Positions 23,372 through 36,500 of a stretch of DNA of 64,000 bases are shown here, piece after piece. A program made the translations under genes and the position numbers. This stretch comes from Sinonovacula constricta (taxonomy: Eukaryota; Mollusca; Bivalvia; Cardiida; Solecurtidae): contig CM017569.1 in NCBI GenBank assembly GCA_007844125.1, forward strand, positions 7,778,995 to 7,842,994, written 5' to 3'. The notes below the pieces were generated by a model, which worked only from the letters and a program-made list of their open reading frames with translations, did not search any database and had not been told where the DNA came from. Every line of letters begins with the position of its first letter. Position 1 is the first letter of the stretch.

Positions 23372-24963
23372 AAGTAATTTTTGTCCACATGAAGGAAAGT
23401 ATAAAAGTAGAACATAAATTAATCTTAAAAATGTGTATTTCTATAAAGAACCCTGAATGATCGTTTACATTTATTAGGCCAACAATTAATCGCATGACTT
23501 AAAGTCAGTATAATATAAACTTGCTTATTCAAATTAAAATACATATATATTTCAAGAGTTAGTGCCTAATTACAGTCTTTTACTCTGTTAAGTTTGTACA
23601 ATGTATTTCGTTTGAAGTATTTTTCTGGTACCTGGAACAAACGTTTCACAACAATGAAATGCAAAAATTCTTTACATAATTTTCGTTTGTTTGTATTACT
23701 TTTTGTTCTGGTTTCTTTTGTTGCTTCTTTGGTGCTTAGATCTCAGATATTACCTTATAATACCACAAGCAATTTATCACCACTACCAATAATAAGTTTT
23801 AAAGATAACATTTTATATAAGCGTTAGACGATACAACCCCTTATTAGATTATAGCTGTATTTTACACAGACATTTTAAGGGATTATTTATTATACAACGG
23901 ACAGCAAAGCGGATAGAAAGAGCTCCGACATATTGTCAGTTAAGGTCGACGTAGGGTAAGAACAGTTGGATAAGGTTTTCAAATGCAACTATTCAAAGCT
24001 GTAATAAGAATTACAAAAAGATCGTTGAAAGTAGACAAATAGTCTAACTGCACAATGTAGACATAAGCCAAACTATTAGAGCTAATTCCCAGAAAGAAGA
24101 AAACACTCAAATGTATTTTCTCTTAGACACTTTTACTCTGTACAATTCATTCCCCTACTCGACATAGGCGACGTTTATCATTCACATCAGATCTATTTCT
24201 ACCAATTATGGAAATCAGGTCTAAATGCTCTGTCTAAGAATTGCTCTATTAATGGACATATTGGGTTCACCACTTCACGTCAACAATGGACATTCGTCAA
24301 ATGATCGCAACGATTTCGTGATTTTTTCGTGTACACTTAAATAATTATTTTCATTTTGAACTTTATCTTAAATGGATTATTTAGTGCGTTTGCTTTTACA
24401 CAGTATACATATTATCAGAAGCAACTCCATAAACAATATATATTTTACAAAATAAATAATCGGCGAACAGCTTTTAAACAAGGCTAACCATACTTTGCAC
24501 ATGCGGGTCATGACATCAGACAAACACACATTAACTTATTCAGGCGTGCCTATAGCCGATATTGCTGCAATATTGACATCTTATAGTGACTTTACCTCTA
24601 CATGCATGTACAGTACAAGGTGCATGGGAGCATTAAGGGTTATCATAGAAACATTAGAACGTAGAGGTGATTAAAGAAATCTTGTCATGCAGAAATGTCG
24701 ATAGATGAATTTTTAAAACGATCCCATGTGTGTGTGTCAAAGGAATGTCAAATTTCTGTTCTACTATTTACTGTATGTGTTAACTATTTGAATGATTGTT
24801 GCAAGTTGTTTCAAATAGGATTTAAGCTACAATGATAATAAAGACAAATATTTGGACAATATTTTTAATGCTCCTTATAATTATAATTGTGAAGTAGTTC
24901 TTATGTACAGTAGTACACCAGCGTTTAAGGTTAAGATAGTCAGGTTAAGGGGTTGTTCACCGT
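23372..24963. other. Unannotated AT-rich stretch
   Basis: A 77-codon plus frame (23594-23827) has a hydrophobic run of about 18 residues in the middle, which could mimic a membrane segment, but nothing else supports a gene. No other feature seen. Confidence 0.4.
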
Positions 24964-25601
24964 TGTAGCATTAGTTATGACGTAGCATTCCACAGCTAGA
25001 AAAAAAGGATCATGCTAATTAATTCATTTGTTTATTTTTAACTGGGTTTCGTGAATGTTTTGGAGACTTCTGTGTTCTAGAAATTCTTTGGGTATATATA
25101 AGGGCTTGTTAGCCGATTTAAGTTTAAGTTTGGACATAAAGTTTGGAAATACTCGCAGCTTCTACATTTAACCTTTCTGTGTTGGACTTACATGGATTTA
25201 TTATAGTCTACAGTGAAATAAATATTAAAGTGTTGGATTTGGAATTATATTAATTATATTCGTGTATTGTTATACATTTAGATTATTTCATCTGTGCGCA
25301 TCTACGAGGACATTCTACCGAAAACTATTCAGGATTATTCGACGTTGGATTATTAATTGGACTATTAAAGGGACACCTCCTAAAAGGACAAACTGTAAGC
25401 TAACATTTATTTTGCATTCTCAAATTTTATCTGATATATATATATATCTTATTATTTTGTTACGCCATATATTAAACTGTTTATTATAATAATTCATTGT
25501 ACTAGTTTGTTGCTGGCTTGTTCTTTCTGTTACACCATTTCGTCGTTGAGTAAATGTGCCATTTTATAAATAAATCATAAATAGCGACACCGGTCGTAAC
25601 A
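24964..25601 (+). mobile_element. LTR-like sequence, possible remnant LTR retrotransposon
   Basis: Begins TGTAGC and ends GTAACA (638 bp), which fits TG...CA termini. Contains a strong TATA box 'ggtatatataaggg' (25091-25104) and an AATAAA signal (25569-25574) 27 bp before the end. Three bases after the end comes TGGTTAAC (25605-25612), where a primer-binding site complementary to a tRNA 3' CCA end would lie. No gag or pol follows, and no second LTR or target duplication was found, so it may be a truncated or solo LTR. The 75-codon frame at 25262-25489 lies inside it and is not recognised. Confidence 0.4.
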
Positions 25602-28600
25602 TTGTGGTTAACTTGTATTCTCGCTAACTAGATGGAATAGTCCTAAATTATATCTAAAATAGTAGAGAAAACTAGCTCACATTTGTACTATTTCTTACTG
25701 GTAAATCTCTCCATATCACTAAGGAAGCTATCCTTTTTATTTTAAAAAATGGAAATAATATCGCCTGTCATCTAAATGTTATAAATGCATTACGTCATAT
25801 TCGATTGTTTTAAGGCATAGTTTCTGTATGTAAGATGGCGATTTGATGTTCACTTATATTTGTGTTTATAAACTTAAGACAGATTTTTTTGTGATTATTA
25901 AGACTTAAATCATCAAATGATAAATGGTTTTGGATCATTTTAAACAATCAATTACATATTGTGCAATGCAAGCAATACATGTATACGTATTGGTGAAATA
26001 TTTTTCTGTATATAAAAGATAATATGAAAGAGAAACGCTACTCAATAATGCAAATTACTGTCATAAACAATGAATAAGTGGCCTATAAATCAATCAAGTA
26101 AGAAACTCCTGTATCATGTTATGAAATCATGTTATTTTAGCGTCAACATTTGAATGGACATTCTTAACTGAAAAACACAATTATGCACCTTAAAAACTAA
26201 GATGGACAGGGTTTACAGTATGGACGTCATTTGCTTTAGGGAGTCTTCATTTATCCGCTTTAAAATTTGAAAAGGTTATACAAAAATATATATTAAAAAC
26301 TATTAAAAATATAAATATTAAATCACTGAATCCATTCAAGATTTTATACACTGTTATGCTTTTTGTTATAAAAAGAGTGGCCTAAATCACAACTTTAAAC
26401 TTAATTGTTATTCATGACCCTTTAACCTTAAAAAATAAATGTTTTATTGCTGCCAATTTTAAGATGTCTGATGTCAACAATTAAGTAAGTTTCTTGATGT
26501 CAATTATTACTTTACATTAGTTGTAGCTGAAGACTGAAACATGTTTAGGGCAACGAAAACAAGTTTATACTGACAATGTTTAAATTAACAATATTTTAAT
26601 TAGTTAACACAACTGATGTGGCTATTGTCTCAAATATTGGCGCCACAACTAGCTTGTAGCAAAAATTTGTTATTGTTGAGTAACTGTTTCTAGTGAGACG
26701 TAAATGTAAAGATTCTGCCTTCAACAAATGCAACAATTGCATTCTTTAGTTCAACATCAAGCATTGAAGGGACGCATCAGAGGTCGTCTTCGAACTTCAC
26801 TTCAACAGAGACCGGTACATTTTTGCATAATGAGAAACGATTCAAACAACAGCAAAATCTTGTTAAACAGATTCAGAATGCCGTCACAACTTTAAGAAGC
26901 TACCGATAGGAAAATTGGAATGATTTGGCATTTTATATTAGCAGTAAAAGAACACTACATTTCAATAAATTGTTTTTTTTCCCTTGTTTCTTCTAGAGAA
27001 CTTCCTCGTGAACGATAAAAATAAACATAAAAATTGTGAAAAAGTAACAAATAAACTAGTACGCCTATCAATAAAAACAGACATATCTATTGAATTTTCA
27101 AATTGTTATCTTAAGTTGCAGAACTGCACTTTTTCGAACATAAAATGTCATTTCGACGGTTAAATTAGTACAGGAGATGTTTTCTATTTTAATCATCAGA
27201 TTTCGCATTTTTGGCCCTAGACACAATCCAATAAAATAGCGAAATGATTACTCGGTAAAAATATTAACAATTAATAGCGTATTTGTTTTAGATTTGGACA
27301 GACTGCACTATTTATCAAACACTGCGGAACGAATGCTTTGATAATAAAAATATGAACATGTATACAAAGTTGAGTCATTCTTGAACAATTAAGGAAGTTA
27401 TTGTCAGTAATAAATAACGCAGTCAAGTAGTTAAAATGGTATCTTTTAAACAATGCTTTGAATATACACGTTAGACTCGACAGTCAAGCGCATGTAAATA
27501 TCATAACAACGGACAGATAATAATGACTTTATAAAAGAAGTCTGCAATTAATCACCTATAAATAAAAAGGTTCAACCAAATATATAAATTAAACAAATTT
27601 ATAACACGCGCTTTATTCCCACAAGAAATAACATTAAACGATTGATCGGAATACAATTTAAAATGGCAAACTGACAAGCGCTAGATGTAGTAAGAACTAA
27701 TTGTTTTGGTCGCCATTGAAGAAAACCAAGAACAACAGAACAGAACTGAACATATTTTATTATGATTTGTTCAAAGTACACCGTCGTTAAAATGAAATTA
27801 AACAAATCCAGCATTTGCATATGGTACTGGGATAATTTCAAGTCACAGATGAGGATGTCTTTTCCTTTTAAACTAAACAAAATTATTTTATTTATAGAAA
27901 TTATTAAAATTTGACCGATATTGCAAGGTATGAAAGCGCCGCACTTTTGTTGTTATCTGATCAATATAGCGCCATTTATTGGACTAATATATAGGGAAGC
28001 CGCGCAATGACGGCTCTAGAAAGGAAATATAATATTTATTTTTTACTTTTACATGTATATATTACCTAAATCTAAATGCGAAAAAATCAACCAGCATCTA
28101 GTAATACCTAGTAGTAAACATTTGTAGATGGTGCGTTTCTTTCTAATATTCACATCGAATATCAGATAAGAGAATGAGGCAAAGAAGACTGAGAAAAAGT
28201 CCAAGCTGAATTTAGCGCAGGCAAAAAAGGCAAAATCACACCTACTGCCATTGGTTAACTGTAATATATAATGACAGTAACCTGACGTTTGTGTAATTGC
28301 ATCTTACCTAGAATATTATTTCTCTAATAAAATAAAAGAATGTAAATAAGTATGAGGGTTTACCAAAGTATTGTATGAATAAACATTATGTTTATATCTA
28401 CAGTCACATAATGAAATTGAAGAAAGAACAGGATTACAACATAATTAAATTTGCGCCATATATGAGCTTTAATCAACCAATTAATATTGTTCTTAAGAAA
28501 GAACAGCTTTAACAAGCCGTCTATCAAACACAAGCGACATTTGAGTACAACTGCATTGGAATTGCGATTTGAACAAGACAATAAGCCCACAGACGAAGGC

Positions 28601-28720
28601 ATTTAAGTTTTACTTTGACTCTGAAGTTAAATGGATAAAGAAAACATTATGTCAGTTTGCTCTTTTCGTTAAATGACTCATCACAAATTTGTAATTACTT
28701 TCCGCTTGGCTTGCATATGA
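25602..28720. other. Unannotated AT-rich stretch
   Basis: About 3.1 kb with no supported gene or repeat. The longest frame, 93 codons at 27599-27880 (minus), has a short stretch (FNFILTTVYFE) faintly like a Penelope reverse transcriptase, but lacks the motifs that should follow and is not called. Confidence 0.4.
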
Positions 28721-28724
28721 AATA

Positions 28725-28805
28725 CATTTGTTCTGTGCCTTTTCGGAGTTTGGTATATGTTGCAATGCTCATAGGACTTTGTCATATATTCTTATTTGCA
28801 ATAAC
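28725..28805 (-). repeat. Family H repeat, partial
   Basis: 'gtgccttttcggagtttgg', 'tatgttgcaatgctcatagg' and 'actttgtcatatattctt' are the complement of the start of family H (compare 61.4 kb plus). About the same segment is present at 45.43-45.50 kb. Confidence 0.55.
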
Positions 28806-29147
28806 AAGATTTTAGATACATCAGTGTGTGTTTAAGGGTTTTCTAATGCTGAAAATTTATGTAGACAATGACGAGCTGTTTGTCACTCAACATACTCAAT
28901 TTTCCGGTTATGTGACTGCTTTTCGTCTCGTGGGTCGGCATATGTTTTAGGAGTGCATGACTCGCATGATTCAAAGCTTCATTGTACTTTTTATATTATC
29001 ACAGACTGTGTTGTAGTTGTCTATATCAATGGTGCCATCTTCTAGCAAATCTTTCTTTTTTCTTTTTTTTTTTGACAGAAAAAGTTCGTCATTGGAATGT
29101 CTTAAATAAGGACCACTATAACTTACTACTAAGCTAGCAATGACAGT

Positions 29148-29265
29148 TCACAAGCAAGCCAAATGTAAAAGTAAGAACATATATGTGATGAGTCATTAAA
29201 CAAAAAGAGCAAACCCAACAGTAACCGCCTTAAAATGGTCTGTCGGTTTTGGCGAATTTACAGCT
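29148..29265 (+). repeat. Family H repeat, partial
   Basis: Contains 'agccaaatgtaaaagtaag', 'aaagagcaaacccaacagta', 'accgccttaaaatggtctgt' and 'cggttttgg'. The hairpin's right arm is lost. Confidence 0.55.
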
Positions 29266-29634
29266 CAAGACTATTCAAAAGATATTTTAATCAAAGTAAA
29301 CATATAAAGCTGTCGAATCGAAACACACCTTTTCACTGTAATCTGGAGAAAAACCCATAGCAAGAACATATTTATAAAATATTAATTGCATTCTATACAC
29401 AAAGCGTAATAAAAAGTTTTTCCTTTGTATTGTTTTAAAAGTACCTTTTAAGATTGTCATAGCATTTTTATTCGTATATCTAGCTCTGATTACAAACTTA
29501 CATGTTCAAGTTATATATGGATTGCGTCTGTTCATTTAATGCCATGGCGTATTAAACAACACGCAATTTGTATTTATACTGAATTTAAAAACAAATCTAT
29601 GTGTAAGCTAACATTCACATTCTGTTCAGTATAA

Positions 29635-29875
29635 TAATTTCAAGTCTGGCTGTATTGTGTATTCAATCGTTCTCGAGATTTATGAATAAATATAGTTGTG
29701 ACATCTGTGATAAATTGTCTCACAGACAGTGGCTATCGATCATTCACTTTTAGCTTTAGCAAGAATCAAACATTGTACAGTGACAACTGCCATTCATGTG
29801 ACATAAAAGCTACTGTCGGTTCAAAGAGAAATGTTGCCAAATTTGAGTCTGTTGAGTCTTTCAAAATACATTGAG
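29635..29875 (+). pseudogene. Cys/His-rich coding remnant, copy 1
   Basis: Read with one frameshift near 29749, the segment gives SCDICDKLSHRQWLSI and then FSFSKNQTLYSDNCHSCD and KATVGSKRNVAKF, ending at a stop at about 29873. A second, diverged copy at 41.5 kb matches over about 110 bases (ATCGATCA-TCAC, then AGCAAGA-T-AA-ATTGTA-AGTGA-AAC). The Cys-x2-Cys...His-x2-Trp spacing is reminiscent of one half of a PHD-type zinc finger, which occurs among other places in some LINE ORF1 proteins. Family membership is inference. Frameshift and stops mean it is not functional here. Confidence 0.35.
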
Positions 29876-29984
29876 TGATATCAACGAAGGAAAGATAGAT
29901 CCTTATGTGGCTAAATTATTGCTGTCTCGATTGTTCTTCTAGGCAGCTAAGTAAATATATTGACAAAAATATAGATGAATATCA

Positions 29985-30120
29985 ACGACAAGGGGAGTAT
30001 ATTGCTCCCTAAGACCGACATGTATCCATTTGTGACTGTAGACTGAAGAACGGACGGACGAACAGACGGGCGAAAAGGAGCAATTATATTCTATCATTTG
30101 CAAATGGCAGGGCATTAAAA
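29985..30120 (+). repeat. GGACGGACGAACAGACGG tail of the bivalve-type repeat
   Basis: 'gaagaacggacggacgaaca' followed by 'gacgggcgaaaaggagcaat' and 'atattctatcatttgcaaatgg' parallels the tail near 980-1060. The upstream unit is mostly unrecognisable. Confidence 0.45.
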
Positions 30121-30690
30121 TAGCTATACTGAAGTGAAGTGATCAAACTTTAGTTGTTAATCATTTGCTTTTGTATTTTTAATATTTGCTAATTAAAAGA
30201 AAGAGAATTATCTTCGAAGAAAAAGGGTAGTTATTGACCCAGACCATTCTTTGTCCTTGAAATGACATCACAATAATCAATGCATATCACATCGACTATG
30301 TCTCTAAAATGCAAATGTTTGACAAGTAATTTATGTGTTGTTAACGAGGTATAATTATTTTTATTTAATGGTGCATGAAATAGCCCGTGAGATTTCTCCT
30401 TATAAATAAAGAATGATTTTACGTTCATGTTTTATTTGTGGAAAAACCCATTCTTAGATTTAGTCATCCAACTAAACCTCAGATTTATTTAAACTATATT
30501 TCGAATTTCCATGTATATTTATAATGGCAGTTTTATTACAAAACAGTCCTAGCAGGAAAAAAATCATGTTGGTGCCAACCTGAATTGAATGTTATCTCCA
30601 GAACATTAACTTATGCAAGCGAGCATAAACTTTGGAAATATATAAAAAGTTGGAATGCAGATCGAATCCTCAAACGATTTTCGACTACTC
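30121..30690. other. Unannotated stretch
   Basis: Nothing recognised before the GA tract; open frames of 65-66 codons have no motif. Confidence 0.4.
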
Positions 30691-30760
30691 GTGAGAGAGA
30701 GAGAGAGAGAGAGAGTGGTGGGGGAGAGAGGAGAGAAAGTCAGACAGACAGACGGACGGT
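30691..30760. repeat. (GA)n microsatellite, imperfect
   Basis: About 12 GA dinucleotides, then a purine-rich 'tggtgggggagagaggagag' and a 'cagacagacagacggacgg' stretch. Confidence 0.9.
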
Positions 30761-31583
30761 GAATTTTGTAGATTTAAATTTTTAAATTAGAAAACACACA
30801 GAGAATAAAATCATGGTGACAGAAACTGGCAGATGTCGCGGTAGTGTATAGGAATAACATAACAATTATATATAAGTAGAGTGGCAAAAACAGAAAGTTT
30901 TAACAATTCAAGTTTGCTTGACAGTGATCTAGTTTGTGTTTTCCAATTATAACAGAAGTTCTGGTGGACTTTTATCAAAGAGTATATAACCTTATATTAT
31001 GTTTTGCGTTTAGTAAACGCGATCTCGACCAAAACTGTAAGTTTTACGTAATTAGTGTAGCTGATTGCCCCAACGTTGAACTGATATGTGTGTTTACTGT
31101 AAGTTGGTAACTGTTTCAACAGAAAAGTGCGCGATGTATAGATTTCATGCTGTTGTACCACATGGCAGTTCGTTATCAGGTAGCATGACCCAACACCTTT
31201 TATCATAGAGCAATCGGAATAACATATCGCCAGCGTCTTAAGTCGTTTGGAGATAAAACGATAAACTAAGGAAATGTCCTTTCAATTTGAGATCAGACTT
31301 AATAGAATTGAATACGAATGATAAAATATTCGAATCCAAAGATCTCTATTCGAATATAGAATTGATATTCTAATATTCGTTAACGCCACTAATAGAAAGC
31401 AATAAACGCAGGAAACTACTAGTTAGCGTTGTTCGTCTTCTGCCAATTATAAATAAATCCTGGATGCATAAAAAATATTATCTTTGCAGATAACAATACT
31501 TAATTTGATTTTTTGAATAACACAATTTTGTTCTTTGCTGACGGATTCCACCTTTAACTTGACCGATAACCAATAACGGTACG

Positions 31584-31895
<312 letters not shown>

Positions 31896-32394
31896 CGTAA
31901 TGCTTAAACGACTGCAAGCAGTATAAAATCATTTATGCAATAGGGCATAAGTCATGCTGCAGTTTACAGAAATGTTTTATATAAAACAAGCACAATAAAG
32001 GTTCTTAATATTGTTCCGACGTCTTCACAACCTGTACTTTATTGCTTGGAAATGACTTTGTTATATTTCGTCGGCGTCGTATGACCTATCAAGTGTCGGT
32101 GTGCCGTCAAAAACAAAATACAAAATAAATTACATGCTTATTTTGCATTTCTAACAAGTCAACAACTAAAAAATCATCATTTTAATCCACTTTGGATGCA
32201 CTGCCGATGTATTCATCTAGTATACATTTTGTACACATTTTATATAGTTTATGGCATTTATAGTTATTACGTTTATATATTGTTATTTTTTTTTTTGCTC
32301 ACTTATTTACTTTCGATGCAGGTTAATGGAATGCTGGGATATTTTATTTTTACAAATTGTTTTGAAAAAACTTGAGGAAGTGCAAAGATAGAGT

Positions 32395-32470
32395 GCTCCA
32401 TAAATCTGGTTTAAGCATCCCAGTCGGCCCTTTCCCCGACTGCCGGTTCCAATGCTTTAACTGCTGTTTT
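32395..32470 (-). repeat. Family H repeat, central hairpin segment
   Basis: 'ggtttaagcatcccagtcgg', 'ccctttccccgactgccggt' and 'tccaatgctttaactgctg' are the complement of the hairpin and 'cagttaccgccttggaac' core of family H. Confidence 0.6.
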
Positions 32471-34190
32471 TTTAAATATGTGAAATGTAATTAACACTTT
32501 CTCCAATAAGGCCATTTTAAATGTTAATGTACGCTCGTACTCCCAGAAGAAAATTGGCAAAATGTATTCGATTAAAGGTAGAATAGCAGTTAAATTATGA
32601 TATAAAGATGCAATATAGATGTTGATATTAATACTCTACTTGAAACAAACATTCGGTCCCTCGAAGTATGTGTGATACGTTATTTACCTGCCAAGTACTA
32701 TATTAATGTATGCAACAAGTTTAACACTTTTGACACAATAAGAAAGTTGTAAAAGAGTAAAAATGAAGGAACTCTACAACTTAAAGTACACATGGCAAAT
32801 ATGGAAACAAAAAGTAAAAAATTTAAAGAAACTCATGTGAAGAACCAAAATATAGGAAACTTAACATGATCAGCAATCATACAATGTTAAGCTAACCCTT
32901 TATAATTAGATTTGGAATAAAAGAAAACGTTACAGAAGCTTCTAACCATTCAATCAGTAAACTAATGGATTAAGAAATAATCAGTGAGCATCATATTTAT
33001 TGCTGTTTCTCAGTGTGAACCATGTCAAACAGTTTTTTGCAAGGAAGTGTTTCAACGATGATATGTTGGGGGGGGGGGGGGGGGTCAATATCTGAAGAAC
33101 CACACTGGGCTACATTATACCTCCGTAACTTTTATACTTCATGATTGTTAGGAAACAGTGAACGATAATCTCGAGATTATTTAACACCTGCTGAGAACGG
33201 AGTAAATAAAAACATATTCCGGAATGCAAACCGCCAATCAATGTATTCTGCAGTTATTACTCTGCTGCTTCAGTTGAAGATAAATCAATCTCGAGATCCC
33301 TGGTGAAACATTCAAACGAGTTTACATAGAGAGATAAGCAATACACGTGTTTATAATGATAGCCATATCAATGTTTACATAAACATTACCCATTGTTTGT
33401 GCAGCACAACTTTTGTTTCATTGTTAAGGTACAAAGTTTTCATTATGTTAATTAGTAATCATTATACTGTTGATGTGTAGGCAAACACACACACGTGATT
33501 TTAAACAACGAGAAATGTGGTATTTATTATACTTAAGTAGTTTATGAAAGACAGAACTTTAAAGTTTGTAAACGACAATTACACAATTATTAAAAAGACC
33601 TTAAAGATCTGCAATTTTATAAAACTACCTTTAAAAAGTTTTTAATCTGGCGTTAACTAGAATAATATAAACTAAATTTTATTAAATGGTTAAGTGAATG
33701 CGAATAAGGATGATAAATCCAGTACTTTGTATGGAAGTTTGCTTGGTAATGAGCTGAATGACCTACTAAACATTTACCAATTACCTGGCCTATTTTAAAG
33801 GTGTATACAATGTTATCCTTTAAGGGACCATTAGAGTAGACATTTGTATGAGCTTTTATTTATATGTGCTTCAATATTGAAATCTCTAGAGCCAAATATT
33901 ATAACATCACTTGAGGATACATTCTGCCTCTATAATATTGTTTTTCAGAAGTGAGCTGAACAGTTATCCGAGCGTAAACTGAGTTCATATACACTTACCT
34001 TCGAGTTGTGGGACTTTGCATATCACAGTATGGTGACCTCTCAATATCTTTAGAACCATTCCGATTGAGGAACCATTGCCTTCTCCTTGTTTTGAATTTA
34101 AAATTATTGTTTAATCTCAGCGTGTAATTTGAAGATAATCGTTGATAATTCTTTTTATCGGTATTGTCTGTTATTTTTAAATTACACTTC
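32471..34190. other. Unannotated AT-rich stretch
   Basis: No gene supported. A 17-base G run lies at 33068-33084. Confidence 0.4.
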
Positions 34191-34191
34191 T

Positions 34192-34335
34192 TTGTCATAT
34201 TCGGAACGAAAGAAAAGATATATGGTTTTGCATATATGAAGAAAGGTTGATGAAATGAATGACTTGTCATATTCGGAACGAAAGAAAAGATATATCGTTT
34301 TGCATATATGAAGAAAGGTTGATGAAATGAATGAC
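34192..34335. repeat. 72-bp tandem duplication
   Basis: The segment from 'ttgtcatattcggaacgaaa' to 'gaagaaaggttgatgaaatg' is repeated head to tail with a single visible difference (tatatggtttt/tatatcgtttt), so it is recent. It forms the start of a 91-codon minus frame (33995-34270) that has no recognised family. Confidence 0.95.
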
Positions 34336-35206
34336 TATGAGAATAATCTCACATTCCAAATTCTTCACCACTTTTTCCCCTTTTTTATGCTTTCTATCGA
34401 TTTGAATGCCATGAAAAATTACAACAATTATGGTATGTTAAATGCGATTAGAAGTAATATACCTCGCATGATTTAAGTTTATTCGACGTGGGAGTTCATT
34501 TTATTTTTGTTTAGGTAGGGGCCTTAAATATAATTGGAATAAGGCAGGGGTTGACAGTATGCTTTAGCGGTTCTAAAGAAATCAAGCCTTTTTTACAAAA
34601 GAATAAAATCATGGTCAGACAGAAAAGAAAATACAAACAGAAAAAACTATAAATCCCCCGAATATATCAACAAAGGATTGGTGACATATTTTCATGAGTT
34701 ATTTACACAACCAGCGACCAAAATTAATAACAATCAACGTGTTGACGCGGGTTAATTGCGCTTCAAAGAAACTCTTCCAAAGTTACAAGAGAATCATGTA
34801 GGCTCAATCAAATTCAATCTTGCCAGGATGTGGAAATTGCACTGAAATTGCACTGATATCTTGAAAAAGAAACAACGGTGGACAATAACTCATCAGAGTC
34901 ATAGCCAACATGTTCAATGTCTCTATGCATAAATCGTCTACAACTAAATTTCCCTTCTATACAACACATTTGAATCCTCTTGTTTTTCGTTTCGGCAAGG
35001 GCTTTGATCAAATGCAATGCTGCTCGTACATTTCTGCTTGTATATTGTCTGTATTCTCACGATAAATGACGAGATTATGTTACATGTATCATGCATTTTT
35101 TTTTTGTAATCAGCTTATTTTCTTACATAACATTTTTATCTCTATCATTTTTTTATTTCTCCCATGTATTTTTATATTATTCGTTCTCAATCTTCCTTAT
35201 ATCTAG

Positions 35207-35338
<132 letters not shown>

Positions 35339-35536
35339 TTAGTTTGTTTGCTTGTTTGTGTGCGTATGTGCGTGTGTTCGTGTGCGTGCGTATGCAAATA
35401 TACACCTACATTGTAATTAATAGTTTGTTGTTATTTTCCGGCGTAATTGTACATGCACACTGTTCACATTTTGATTACTTATAAAACATCTGAATTATGC
35501 TCTATTTGTGAATCTATATGAGAACCTTTATACTTT

Positions 35537-35539
<3 letters not shown>

Positions 35540-35588
<49 letters not shown>
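35540..35588. repeat. (AT)n microsatellite
   Basis: About 24 AT dinucleotides. Confidence 0.97.
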
Positions 35589-35589
<1 letters not shown>

Positions 35590-35919
35590 TCTATCTATAT
35601 AATATTAATATTATCTATATTATTAGGGGCAGATGCGTCACAAGCAAAAACCATTTTTATCACAATTTTTTATTATTTTTTCTGTTCCGATTTTATTGCG
35701 AGCGTAAATATGAACATTTCCTTTTAGAATCAGATTAATTCAATAAAACGGACTGCCAAAAACTACGTTTGGGGCTATGCTACAACCTTACGTGTATTAT
35801 TGTCATCAGGATAAACTTTTTGTCAAGTGTAACAGTAAGTTTTATGGGTGTTGTTATATTACTACCAACATCTAGCGTGTCTGTTCGAATTAACTTTGAC
35901 ATAAGTTTTGTAGCTCGTT

Positions 35920-35921
<2 letters not shown>

Positions 35922-35954
<33 letters not shown>
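35922..35954. repeat. Poly-A tract of 33
   Basis: An uninterrupted A run in plus orientation. It could be the 3' end of a retroposed transcript, but the 150 bases upstream match nothing recognised and no flanking target duplication is obvious. Confidence 0.9.
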
Positions 35955-35957
<3 letters not shown>

Positions 35958-36244
35958 TCCTGTCAGTCCCTGACGAAATGAAAATTATCTCTAAATAATG
36001 TCTTTATAGACCGCTTAAAGTATAACCATGGTGTGTTATTAGTGTAAAGGTGGGCCCGTTTTTATATTAAATGGACACTTAAAAGACCCCAAACAAACAC
36101 TAACTGATTCCAGCGAAAAAAATAATACCACACAATGCAGTCAAATGTACACAAGTTAAACAACTAGATGTATTCTCATTTAAAAACTGATGATACAGTT
36201 TCTTTTAACGAGTATAAAATTAGTATACCACCGCCAAAATGCGT

Positions 36245-36500
36245 AATTTTCACAACGAAATTATTTTACGCGCTAACAAAATGAAACGTTCGCGGTTATT
36301 CGTGGAAGATATTTTGCCTATTTTCTGCAGTTTTAAATGAATAATTCGGGCCAAAAATGGTAGGTTTGTATCCAAAAAGGCCCATGTCAGAGGACCTTTG
36401 TCATCTGCACGTTTGAAAAACTGGCATAATGTTTTGTCAGACAAAAATAAAACAAGTTTCAGCGACCCAGGGCCCTTTCGGCCCTCTTGAATTTTACAGG
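36245..36500 (-). repeat. Repeat starting with CAAGAGGGCC hairpin (bivalve-type)
   Basis: Read on the minus strand the block opens with CAAGAGGGCCGAAAGGGCCC then TGGGTCGCTGAAACTTG, the kind of start known for a very abundant bivalve repeat (CAAGAGGGCC...GGCCCT...TCGCT). GGGCC-GAAA-GGCCC forms a short stem. The rest contains a 64-codon minus frame (36250-36444) of unknown relation. Assignment rests on the terminal phrase only. Confidence 0.4.

Noticed and set aside
27599..27880. Possible Penelope reverse transcriptase remnant
   Set aside because: Only about a dozen residues (FNFILTTVYFE) resemble the family; the expected G-x2-MGSP motif and YxDD are absent in all frames.
35750..35954. Processed pseudogene ending in the 33-base A run
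   Set aside because: No coding similarity upstream and no flanking direct repeats found.
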